Part shown: piece by piece, positions 21,019-29,753 of the stretch
Layout of the letters: each line of letters opens with the position of its first letter
Position numbering within the stretch: the stretch's first letter is position 1
Assembly: GCF_000970025.1 (NCBI RefSeq)
Contig: NZ_CP009528.1
Span: 2,777,168 to 2,841,167 of the forward strand
Direction: 5' to 3'
DNA: 64,000 bases
From: Methanosarcina barkeri MS
GTDB lineage: Archaea > Halobacteriota > Methanosarcinia > Methanosarcinales > Methanosarcinaceae
Program-made: the position numbers and the translations under genes
Notes under the pieces: generated by a model
Told to the model about the DNA's origin: nothing
Database searches by the model: none
Seen by the model: only the letters and a program-made list of their open reading frames with translations

Positions 21019-21256
21019 TTTATGCGAGCCTTTTAAGCTTAAAAGGTATGAGTCTCAAATTAGATTCGGAATTTTAGGAGCTAATTTGAGATCCTACTAC
21101 AGAGAATACAATTTAACCGTAACTAATTTTTAGGTCTACTTAGTTTAGTTTCATATATAATATCTAATCAGATTCCATAAGACGATTACTTCGTACCAGA
21201 AACACTTATTATAAAAGAGACAAAATTCTACAAATCTCTGCATACAATGATAACAT

Positions 21257-21901
21257 ATGATCGAAGACAATGTAACCGAACTTTTAAAAGTTATACCATC
21301 TGATATAACACTTGTCGCCGCAGTAAAATACGCGTCAAAAATACAAATAGACGAAGCCATAAAAGCAGGTGTTACAGACATCGGCTTTAATCATTATCAA
21401 CAGATGAAAGATTTAGCCCCATATCTTTCACCTGAGATAAAAACCCACTTTATCGGCACACTTCAGTTAAACAAGGCAAAAAAAGTAGTAAACCTAAATC
21501 CCTACTTGATAGAAAGTGTTGATTCATACAAACTTGCCGAAAAAATAAACAATGCAGCAAAAAATAAAAAAAGAATCCAGAAAATCCTCATACAAGTGAA
21601 GACAGACGATAAAAAACACACTGGATTAGAGCCCGGTGACTTCTTAAAGCTTCTAGACCAAATATCAACCCTCGAATACTTAAGTTTTGAAGGCTTGATG
21701 ACAATCCCGCCAAAAAATGAAGACCCCGAAGATTCAAGAAAATACTTCAAAGAATTAAAAGACTTAAAAGACAAAGCAGAGAAGCATTTAAAAAAACATC
21801 TCCAGTATCTATCAATGGGAATGACAGACGATTATCAAATAGCAATAGAAGAGGGTGCAAGCATCGTCCGCATCGGTAGAAAAATTTTCGATGTATTATG
21901 A
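21257..21901 (+). CDS. PLP homeostasis protein, YggS/PLPBP family
   Basis: 214 residues, alanine-racemase-like TIM barrel. The PLP-binding lysine is in TLVAAVKYASK (about residue 23), followed by GFNHYQQMKDL, HFIGTLQLNKAKKVV and the late SMGMTDDYQIAIEEGASIVRIGRKIF, which holds the phosphate-binding Ser and Arg. The family keeps free PLP under control and is not a true racemase. Codons here end strongly in A or T and the protein is Lys-rich, unlike the housekeeping genes nearby, and the gene lies in a patch of transposon debris after tRNA-Leu, so transfer is plausible. Confidence 0.9.
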   Translation: MIEDNVTELLKVIPSDITLVAAVKYASKIQIDEAIKAGVTDIGFNHYQQMKDLAPYLSPEIKTHFIGTLQLNKAKKVVNLNPYLIESVDSYKLAEKINNAAKNKKRIQKILIQVKTDDKKHTGLEPGDFLKLLDQISTLEYLSFEGLMTIPPKNEDPEDSRKYFKELKDLKDKAEKHLKKHLQYLSMGMTDDYQIAIEEGASIVRIGRKIFDVL

Positions 21902-22425
21902 TAACGTAGAATCTAACATAGAATCATTCTCATTTTCTACAAAATTTTGGTACGCTTTCTGTAAAACCATAATTTGGAAATGAAACAACCTTATCCGTAT
22001 TCAGCGTAGCTAACACAATATCTTCAATGAATAAAAAAATATGTTTTTCAGGCATAGTGGTCCTGTAGCGCCTGATTGACTCTAAAAGATTTGAGCCTTT
22101 GCCAATTTTTCAATTAATGGTATCCTCTTCAAATTGAGTGCTTTAATCTTAAATTAAAAGCATTAAATTCCCTTTTTTAAGAAAAATTACATTTAATTAC
22201 TCAGATATTTAACCTTCTAAAAGCTCCTGGTGCTCTTGTCAGGTCGTGTTTTCTAACTTTATTCTTTCAACAGTTGTTCTATTATTGTACAATTTTCCAG
22301 GCAATTTCTGGTAAATTCTTGGTATGTATTGAGCTCTAAAGTAATTCCCTTGTGGGTTCCCTTTTCTGTTATGTTTATTCTGTTATGTTTATTGATTTTT
22401 AACATATTTCATTTTACTAAAGGAA
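21902..22425. other. Intergenic region with an IS-end-like sequence
   Basis: At about 22123-22141 TCCTCTTCAAATTGAGTG repeats the sequence at about 32323-32341 that closes the IS66-type remnant, so another copy of that insertion sequence once ended here. Nothing else is recognisable. Confidence 0.5.
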
Positions 22426-23125
22426 AAATATGATGTAGAATATTCACAAAAGCAAATAGGAGTAATACTACATAGTTTTAACATGTATCATTCTAAACCT
22501 TATGTTCTAGATTACCGAAAACCACAGAACGCAGAAGACATTTTACAAAAAGTTAACGGAAGCAATTCCAGAACATATTGGTCCAGATGAACAATCTGTC
22601 ATAGGTTTTCTGGATGAATCTTCACCACAAACAAAAGCTAATACACAACGTTCATGGTCTTTTAAAAAATTTTTGAGGATATAAAATACTGATTATATAA
22701 AGGCAAATGCATTTGCCTTTTATTCACTTAATGGAAATAATCTTATTGAATTCAAGAATTGTTCAAAGGCAGAAAACGTATGTGAATTTCTGGAAAAAAT
22801 AGTGGAAGAAAACAAAGGAAAAATAGTTGTGCTTATACTTGACAATTCAAAAACACATCACTCAATAAAAACAGTAACAAAAGCCAAAGAATTAGGGATT
22901 ATACTTGTGTTTCTACCACCATATTCACCAGATCTAAATCCTGTAGAATATGTATGGAAAACGATAAAAAGAAAAGTATCTGTCACATTTGTTCAATCTA
23001 AACAACATTTAAGAAACATCATCAAAAAAGAGTTTATCAGAGTAGAAAACTCAGAAAACTCATTGTCATTTGCAAAGAGATGGATGGAAACTTTCCATCA
23101 GCAAATAAAAAGTGTAATTTGTTAA
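22426..23125 (+). pseudogene. IS630-family transposase remnant
   Basis: Decayed DDE transposase. First piece: KEKYDVEYSQKQIGVILHS, the winged-helix part. Second: IPEHIGPDEQSVIGFLDESS with the first catalytic Asp. Third (intact frame 22802-23125): VVLILDNSKTHHS with the second Asp and FLPPYSPDLNPVEYVWK with the Glu. The pieces lie in different frames, with shifts near 22545 and 22680 plus a stop, and the N-terminus is missing. Its right end abuts a truncated gene on the other strand, so the insertion may have caused that truncation. Confidence 0.85.
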
Positions 23126-23133
23126 GTAAGGAA

Positions 23134-23385
23134 CTATAGATTGTAGTCAATACAGTAGAGAACCTGCTGCCAGCGGACTGAAAATAAGTATACACTCAGC
23201 AAGTATACCAAGATCGCTAGAAAAACATAACGTAGCTTTGTTTCTCTGAGTGTTCCCAGTATTTCTTCCAGAACAGGTATGATCTCTATCCAGTAACTGC
23301 GGACAAGATATACACCTGCTGCGAGCAGTAAAAGGGTCACGATGATTTTTATCAAAGTTCCCATCCTCAAAGAAATACCCCACAA
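23134..23385 (-). pseudogene. Truncated flippase-like (LPG synthase TM region/UPF0104) membrane protein
   Basis: 83 residues with two membrane helices: about 10-30, and 53-70 in RYVFLAILVYLLSVYLFSVRWQQVLYCIDYNL. The last part resembles the start of the lysylphosphatidylglycerol-synthase transmembrane family, whose members have about 300 residues. The frame stops where the IS630 remnant begins, so only the N-terminal quarter remains. Start at 23385, or Met at 23361. Confidence 0.6.
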
Positions 23386-23623
23386 AGGCTCTGCGTCACT
23401 TTTCTAGAAACAGTTTTTCTATTTAGATCTCCTACTCTGAATTTACTTTTAGAACCTTGCGCTTTTAATAGACAACCAAACTTCTGGCTATTCAAGCCAA
23501 CCGAATTTTCAACCGAATTTCTGACTATGCAAGCACTCTTGAGAGTCTTGATAATAACGAAGGAATTTTGGGCATCTTGAAGGATATCTCGAAGATCTTT
23601 ACTCTATCATACTCTTCACTCTA

Positions 23624-24271
23624 TCATGTGCCTTTTGGGTCACGTTTGCTCTGAATATACGCAATAATGCCTGGAAGTAACGAAACAAGAATTATTCCAG
23701 GTATTAAAAAGCTTAAGTTATCCTTTACAACTAGCAAGTTCCCAAAAAAGTATCCTCCAAAAAGGAATGAAGTTACCCATAAAACTCCCCCGATGGTATC
23801 ATAGCTAACGAATGTCAAATAAGGCATTGTTCCAATCCCTGCTACAAACGGTGCAAATGTACGGATAACAGGGATAAAACGGGCCATAATTATCGTTTTT
23901 ACCCCATACTTTTTAAAGAATAAGTGTGTACGGTCAAGCTGCTCCTTTTTAATAAACCGTATATTTTCACGATTTGTTGCTCGATTTCCTAAGAAATGAC
24001 CTGTGTGATAATTGACATTATCTCCTGCAATAGCTGCAAGACATAGCACAATAAGTAGAATAAATAAATTAAACGAGCCACTGGCAGCCAGAGCTCCGGT
24101 TGCAAATATGAGAGAATCACCTGGTAAGAAAGGAGCTATCACCAGACCTGTCTCACAAAAGATGATAGCGAACAATAATAAATACGTTAATAAACCGTAT
24201 TCGTTTGTTATTTCTCTTAAGTGGGCATCCAGATGCAAGAATATATCGATAAAATAGCTTTGATCTGCCAT
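23624..24271 (-). CDS. DedA family membrane protein
   Basis: 215 residues. Family marks: FCETGLVIAPFLPGDSLIFATG (the E and PGD motif), the re-entrant segment, and KYGVKTIIMARFIPVIRTFAPFVAG with the conserved Arg residues. About five membrane segments. DedA proteins are lipid scramblase/undecaprenyl-phosphate-flippase relatives needed for envelope homeostasis; the archaeal substrate is unknown. Full length, single gene. Confidence 0.9.
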   Translation of the reverse strand: MADQSYFIDIFLHLDAHLREITNEYGLLTYLLLFAIIFCETGLVIAPFLPGDSLIFATGALAASGSFNLFILLIVLCLAAIAGDNVNYHTGHFLGNRATNRENIRFIKKEQLDRTHLFFKKYGVKTIIMARFIPVIRTFAPFVAGIGTMPYLTFVSYDTIGGVLWVTSFLFGGYFFGNLLVVKDNLSFLIPGIILVSLLPGIIAYIQSKRDPKGT

Positions 24272-24902
24272 GTCAATACTTCTCTATTGATATGCTTCTT
24301 TTATTATTGGCTAAAATAATTTATTAGTCAAAATAATTTATTGGCTAAAATAATTTCTCAGTTTCATATAAGTATTTATTATAACTACTGGACATATTTT
24401 ACTACTGCACTCCAAAAACGAAAAATTCCTTAACTTTGAGCTTTCGGAAATTCCTTAACTTTGAGCTTTCGGAATATACTGAGGATTCAGAAACCTCAGT
24501 TCAAGAATTACTAATATGTCTTAAATAATTTGACAATCCAGCCAGAAACAGAGGCTTTTCAAAAGTCTCTATAAACGTAGAGAGTTTTCATACTTTCTGG
24601 ACCATTGAAGTTTATATTCTCATTCAAACTGAGTGCCGAAACCAATTAGGATCCCAATCAGGATCCAGAAAATAATTAAATATGTTTAAATATGTTATAT
24701 TTTATAAAGTTATGCTTTTTAACTTATACAGAGCCACTTTTCCATCAGATCCGAATAATCACCCATCAAATTTGAGTAGGTACCCATTCAATTTGAACAG
24801 ATACCTATCCAGTTTGAACAGGAACACTTATTTTTCAGTACTTACCTCTCCAGGTTTGGCAGATATTATTACTGTCAGATTATTACTGTCAGATTATTAC
24901 TG
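24272..24902. other. Intergenic region with four short direct-repeat sets
   Basis: 24303-24355: TTATTGGCTAAAATAAT-type units, three copies. 24421-24475: a 28-bp unit containing ATTCCTTAACTTTGAGC, twice. 24760-24835: loose repeats of ATTTGAACAG. 24865-24912: ATTATTACTGTCAG in tandem, three to four copies, running into the end of the P-type ATPase gene. No gene is supported. Confidence 0.8.
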
Positions 24903-27452
24903 TCAGATATTATTGTTTATTTGGCTTTTGAGCAATCTGAGCCACGCAATACTTAGAGTCCCCACCAAACATACGATTAGCAAGTCATCACCGTGCAGCA
25001 GTGAGAACCGAAACATACTTCTTAAAGCCGGCACATACAAAACCAGAACTAAACCTGAAAGTGCTCCGACCAGCACATATCTCAAGGCTTTGTTCTCGGA
25101 AGACAGCGTTTTGATGAGGCTCTGGGACCAGGAAAGATTTGCCACAATTAAAGTCAGGTTTGCGATTACAAGTGTCGCAAAGGTAAGTGTGCGTGCATCC
25201 GCTTCGCCCTTGCCCATATGTAAGGCATACAGGAAAACAGCAATCACTCCCGCAAGCATACTTATTCCCTGTACCAGACTGAGAGCCAGATTTTTTCTTC
25301 CGAACATTCTTTCCTGCAAATTTCGAGGCGATCTGTTCATTATATTTTTCTCTTCGGGTTCAGCCTCAAAGACTGTTGAGCAGGCAGGGTCAATTATCAA
25401 TTCCAGAAATGCTATGTGTGCAGGCAAAAGGACAAGAGGCAAATTAAATAATATAGGGAACAGAGCGAGTCCTGCAATAGGCATGTGGACTGAAAATATA
25501 TACCCTATTGCTTTCTTGAGATTATCGAAAATCCGCCTTCCAATCCTGACGGCTGCAACTATGGAAAAAAAATCATCGTTCAGAAGAACAATCGATGCAG
25601 ACTCACGAGCTACATCCGTGCCCCTTTCCCCCATCGCAATTCCAATATGAGCCGATTTCAGAGCAGGAGCATCGTTAACCCCATCTCCTGTCATTGCAAC
25701 AACTTCCCCGTTTTGTTTTAAAGCATTTACAATTGTCAGTTTTTGTTCGGGCACAACCCTGGCAAAGATGTTTGTTACTTTTATTTTCTCAGAAAGTTCC
25801 TGTTGATCCATATTTGCCAATTCAGGACCGGTAATATATTTATCTGGATTTTCTAGACCTATCTGCCTGGCAATATGCTGAGCTGTACCTGGATAATCTC
25901 CGGTAATCATAATGACTCTTATTCCGGCTTTATAACACTCCTTTATTGATTGGGCGACGGATGGCCGGACAGGATCAACAAATCCCAGCAGTCCTATAAA
26001 TTCGAACTCAAAATCGTGCTGTTTTTCAGGCAAAGAGTCATCCTGAAAACTGGCTTTGGCCACACCCAGAAGCCTCAAACCCCGGTTTGCCATCTCCTGG
26101 ACATGAGCTGATAACTCTTCTTTTTCGGCTTCACTCAGATGGCACAGGTCAAAAATTGCTTCGGGTGCGCCTTTTGTAGCGATAACGTATTTTCCGGAAT
26201 CTGGGGATTTCCATACGTTTGAAAGTGCAAGCAGGTTTTTTGAGAGAGGGTACTCCCTGACAGTTTTCCACTCTTCGTGGATATGTTCGGTATTAGAAAG
26301 AAATTTTTCAGTGTTTCTTTTTATCTCTTTCTCAAGAGGATCAAAAGGATCCCGCTGGCTTGCCAGGTATCCAAACTCAAGCAATTCATGGAACTTCTCA
26401 AGCAGGCATTTATTTTTCTCGAGTTCACAATACTCGCCTTTAGAAAATAAGGAGTTCAAAATCATCCGGTTTAAGGTTAAAGTCCCTGTTTTATCCACGC
26501 AAAGTACGGTTGAAGCCCCGAGCGTCTCAATTGCAGGCATCCGTCGTACTAACACATTTCTTTTGGACAAACGCCAGACTCCCATACTCAGGAATATCAA
26601 TAAAACTACTGAGAACTCTTCGGGAAGGAGGGCCATGCTCAAACTCAGTCCCGCAAGCAGACCGTGCAGCCAATCTCCTCTGGTCAAACCATAGACTATA
26701 ACTACAACTGCGCAGAGTATTCCTCCAAAAATAGCAAAGGTCTTTATAATTTGTGCGGTTTCTTTTTTGAGTAGAGAATCTTCTTCGGCTATCGTCCCCA
26801 GAGCTTTTCCGATTTTTCCCATTTCAGTATGTATTCCGGTTTCGCTTACCTGGGCTACTCCATGACCCTGAATTACCAGGGTTCCTGAATATACAAATGG
26901 GAGATCGTCTCCTCCGAGCTGCTCAGGTTTCAAGGAGTGAGTTAAGCCAGTAGATTCGCATTTTCTAACAGCCAGTGATTCGCCTGTGAGTAAGGATTCA
27001 TCTACCAGAAGATTTGTACTGGAGAGCACAACTCCATCTGCCGGGATGCGGTCTCCTTCTCTCAAAATTATGATATCTCCCTTAACGACTTCTCTCCCTG
27101 GAATTCTTTTCTGTTCCCCGCCTCTTATCACAAGAGCTCTTGGGCTTGAAAGATTTTTTAAAGCCTCTAAGGCTCTTTCGGTCTTTATTTCCTGATTAAA
27201 TGTTATACCCACAACCACGAAAACGAAAACTAGCAGTATAAAAGCATCTCTAACTTCCCCAAGAAATAGATAAATCGTACCTGCAATTAAAAGGAGAAGC
27301 AACATCGGTTCTTTAAGGACATTCAGAAAGATAGAAAAAAGGCTCTGTTTCTTCTGGGACGGCAGCTCATTATAGCCTTCGTTCTTAAGTATCGCAGCGG
27401 CCTCTTCTTCTGAAAGCCCAGTTATATTCTCCAGATCGAATGTTGTTTCCAT
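24903..27452 (-). CDS. P-type cation-transporting ATPase (P2-like)
   Basis: 849 residues. Actuator-domain LTGES near 155, phosphorylation site DKTGTLT near 320, nucleotide-domain KGAPE near 425, and hinge MTGDGVNDAPALK near 590. The N-terminal cation ATPase domain and the C-terminal six-helix part are present. The transport-site helix M4 reads LLPEEFSVVL instead of the PEGLP of Ca2+ pumps, so the ion cannot be given; Ca2+, Mn2+ or Na+/K+ remain open. The final residues and stop come from a 14-bp repeat (QINNNI). Single gene with an ATG at 27452. Confidence 0.9.
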   Translation of the reverse strand: METTFDLENITGLSEEEAAAILKNEGYNELPSQKKQSLFSIFLNVLKEPMLLLLLIAGTIYLFLGEVRDAFILLVFVFVVVGITFNQEIKTERALEALKNLSSPRALVIRGGEQKRIPGREVVKGDIIILREGDRIPADGVVLSSTNLLVDESLLTGESLAVRKCESTGLTHSLKPEQLGGDDLPFVYSGTLVIQGHGVAQVSETGIHTEMGKIGKALGTIAEEDSLLKKETAQIIKTFAIFGGILCAVVVIVYGLTRGDWLHGLLAGLSLSMALLPEEFSVVLLIFLSMGVWRLSKRNVLVRRMPAIETLGASTVLCVDKTGTLTLNRMILNSLFSKGEYCELEKNKCLLEKFHELLEFGYLASQRDPFDPLEKEIKRNTEKFLSNTEHIHEEWKTVREYPLSKNLLALSNVWKSPDSGKYVIATKGAPEAIFDLCHLSEAEKEELSAHVQEMANRGLRLLGVAKASFQDDSLPEKQHDFEFEFIGLLGFVDPVRPSVAQSIKECYKAGIRVIMITGDYPGTAQHIARQIGLENPDKYITGPELANMDQQELSEKIKVTNIFARVVPEQKLTIVNALKQNGEVVAMTGDGVNDAPALKSAHIGIAMGERGTDVARESASIVLLNDDFFSIVAAVRIGRRIFDNLKKAIGYIFSVHMPIAGLALFPILFNLPLVLLPAHIAFLELIIDPACSTVFEAEPEEKNIMNRSPRNLQERMFGRKNLALSLVQGISMLAGVIAVFLYALHMGKGEADARTLTFATLVIANLTLIVANLSWSQSLIKTLSSENKALRYVLVGALSGLVLVLYVPALRSMFRFSLLHGDDLLIVCLVGTLSIAWLRLLKSQINNNI

Positions 27453-27738
27453 ATTTTTTCATACCTATTGTCATATCCTTTATGTTCACGATTCCTTATA
27501 GTTTTGAAATGCTTAGCTGGAAACAGTAATTATTTTATAAATTATTAAAGAGATTTTTAAAAGTTTAAAAGTAAATATATCTCGGTTTTATCATATAAGG
27601 CTATCCAGAAACTAATATAGAAACTAATATTATACTTATATTACAAATTTAACATTATATCTTTTCATGAAAGTGATGACATTCAAAAGAATCTCAGTGG
27701 ACTGGTTTTAAACAGAGAAATTTTAAATTTGGAGTTTT

Positions 27739-29027
27739 ATGACTGGGACCAGATCGATGGGGCTCTATGCTGCGGCTTCAATAGGTGTCGGAAGTATGAT
27801 TGGAGCCGGGATATTTTCTATTTTCAGGACAGCTGTTCAGATTTCAGGAAATGCAGTATAGATTCTTTTATCATTGCAGGAGTAGTTGCATTTAAATGCT
27901 TATTCCTACGCAAAAATTGGGGTTAGATACCAATCTACTGGAGGGCCTGTAGAATTTATTCTAAAAGGGTTCGGAGATGGAGTTTTAAGTGGAGAGCTTA
28001 ATCTTTTGCTCTGGATAAGCTACATCTTCGCACTTGCTCTTTATTCAAAAGGTTTCTCTTCTTATGCAGTAATCTTCCTGCCTCCAGGCTCAGCGCAGGT
28101 ATGGGATAAGATTTTTGCAAATACAATTATCCTGATTTACGGCAATTAATTTTATAGGAGCTAAAGCCGTAGGAAAATCCGAACTATTTATAGTTTCGAT
28201 AAAGTTTTGTATATTGCTACTCTTTGCGACTGCAGGTATTGCTTACATAAATATACTGGAAATCTCTCGGCTTCTGCATGGCCAGACTCCATAAGTATTC
28301 TCTTTGGGGTTGGAGTTATATTTCTTGCATATCAGGGGTTTGGACTGATAACCAATGCTGCGGAAGACATTATAAATCCAGAAACCAATCTTCTAAGAGC
28401 AATTTATCTGAGTATTGCACTTGTCGTTATTATCTACGCATCAGTTAGCCTTGCAGTAGTTGGGAACCTCTCAACCTTTGAGATCGAAAAGTCAAAAGAC
28501 TATGCACTTGCAGCTGCAGCAAAACCTTTTCTAGGAGTTCTGGGTTTCAAGGTTATGGCTTTCGCCGCTCTAATTTCAACTTCTTCTGCGATAAACGCTT
28601 CTCTTTACGGGGAGCAAACATAAGTTATTTGCTTGCAAAAGAAGGACGTTTGCCTTTATTTTTTGAGGGAAAAATCTGGAAAAGGGGAACGGAAGAACTT
28701 TTGATTACATCCGGTTTTGTGATACTCATGGCTAACTTCCTTTCTCTGGATGGACTAGGTATGCTCACAAGTACCTCCCTGCTTATAATTTATGTAGCCG
28801 TTAATACTTCTCATCTGCATCTTTTAAAAGAAACCGGAGCGAAACGCTGGGTAATTTTGGCTTCACTTCTAAGTAGCTTGATTTTCTTTGGAGTGTTAGT
28901 TTATTATGAATTTGTGAATTCGAAACTAACTCTGGAACTGCTTTTAATCACACTTCTCTGCTGCTTCTGTATTGAATGGGCTTACAGAAAATTAGTAGGC
29001 AGATCGATAAAAGACAGGGCAGAATAA
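27739..29027 (+). pseudogene. Decayed APC-superfamily amino-acid permease
   Basis: Starts well (ribosome-binding GGAG, then MTGTRSMGLYAAASIGVGSMIGAGIFSIF, the APC first-helix motif) but the frame breaks after ISGNAV and then several more times: pieces from about 27886 (YQSTGGPVEFILKGFGDGVL), 28150 (GAKAVGKSELFIVS), 28290 (GVGVIFLAYQGFGLITNAAEDI) and 28620 (ISYLLAKEGRLPLFF). Joined, they cover a whole permease of about 430 residues. At least four frameshifts or stops, so it is not functional. Confidence 0.9.
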
Positions 29028-29052
29028 ATTTTCGGTCAGCGATACCTAAAAT

Positions 29053-29286
29053 TTTTTTGGGGGCTTTCAAGCTTTAATGATAATATTGGGCTGGTTTGGA
29101 AGAAGTGCAATGAGTGGCTTCGTTTCCGAATATGCTTTCTGGATTGCCTCTGGTCTTCTGATTTTTATTGGAGCCAGGGTGATTTATAGGAATCTTCATG
29201 GCAGCAAACAGAGAAAGATAGGCTTCCTGGATTTAGTCTGTTTGAACTGGCTAATTTATTACCCAAACTGCACGGCATATGATTAA
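29053..29286 (+). pseudogene. Fragment of a MntP-like manganese efflux pump
   Basis: In one frame FFGGFQALMIILGWFGRSAM and then WIASGLLIFIGARVIYRNL, matching the middle of MntP (family FGxFQALMPLxGW followed by HWIAFxLLxxIG). The N-terminal and C-terminal thirds are missing and the sequence after YRNLHGS is unrelated. It directly follows the APC pseudogene. Confidence 0.6.
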
Positions 29287-29753
29287 TTAACCATTTTTTA
29301 AGTAATGTCTAGATTTCAAGACAATCTTTTTTTCATCCGAAAAATGGACTCTGTTCCAAAATCTAGTGATTTTTGCATTTCTTGATTGAAAATCTGAATT
29401 AGCAAGCTGAATTAGCAAGAAGAATCCGGTTTTCGTCAAAATCAATATTCGATATCTAAAAACTTTAATCTCGAAATTGTATCACAAGGATTGGGCCCAA
29501 CTACAAAATCTAATGATTTTGGATTTTACATTTATCACTAGATTTTGGTATTAAGTTAAATAAGTCATAAAGACTATATAACGAAAATTGTTTTATTATT
29601 TTACTCATTAATCGAAATAATTAGAATATTTATGAAAATTATAATCGAAATTTTTGAAACATTAATTTGATGGGTGATATATGCAGGAAAGTTTGCATAT
29701 TAAAATATTTAATATTATAAAATAACGTAAATAATATAGGTAAGGCTCTAATC
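29287..29753. other. AT-rich intergenic region
   Basis: Two imperfect copies of a segment around CCAAAATCTAGTGATTTT (about 29355 and 29500) but no gene. The promoter of the following protease gene should be here. Confidence 0.4.

Noticed and set aside
22802-23125. Intact small transposase gene
   Set aside because: It is only the C-terminal part; the upstream pieces with the first catalytic Asp lie in other frames.
24682-25650. Long plus-strand frame of 322 codons
   Set aside because: Antisense to the P-type ATPase over most of its length, with no recognisable domain.
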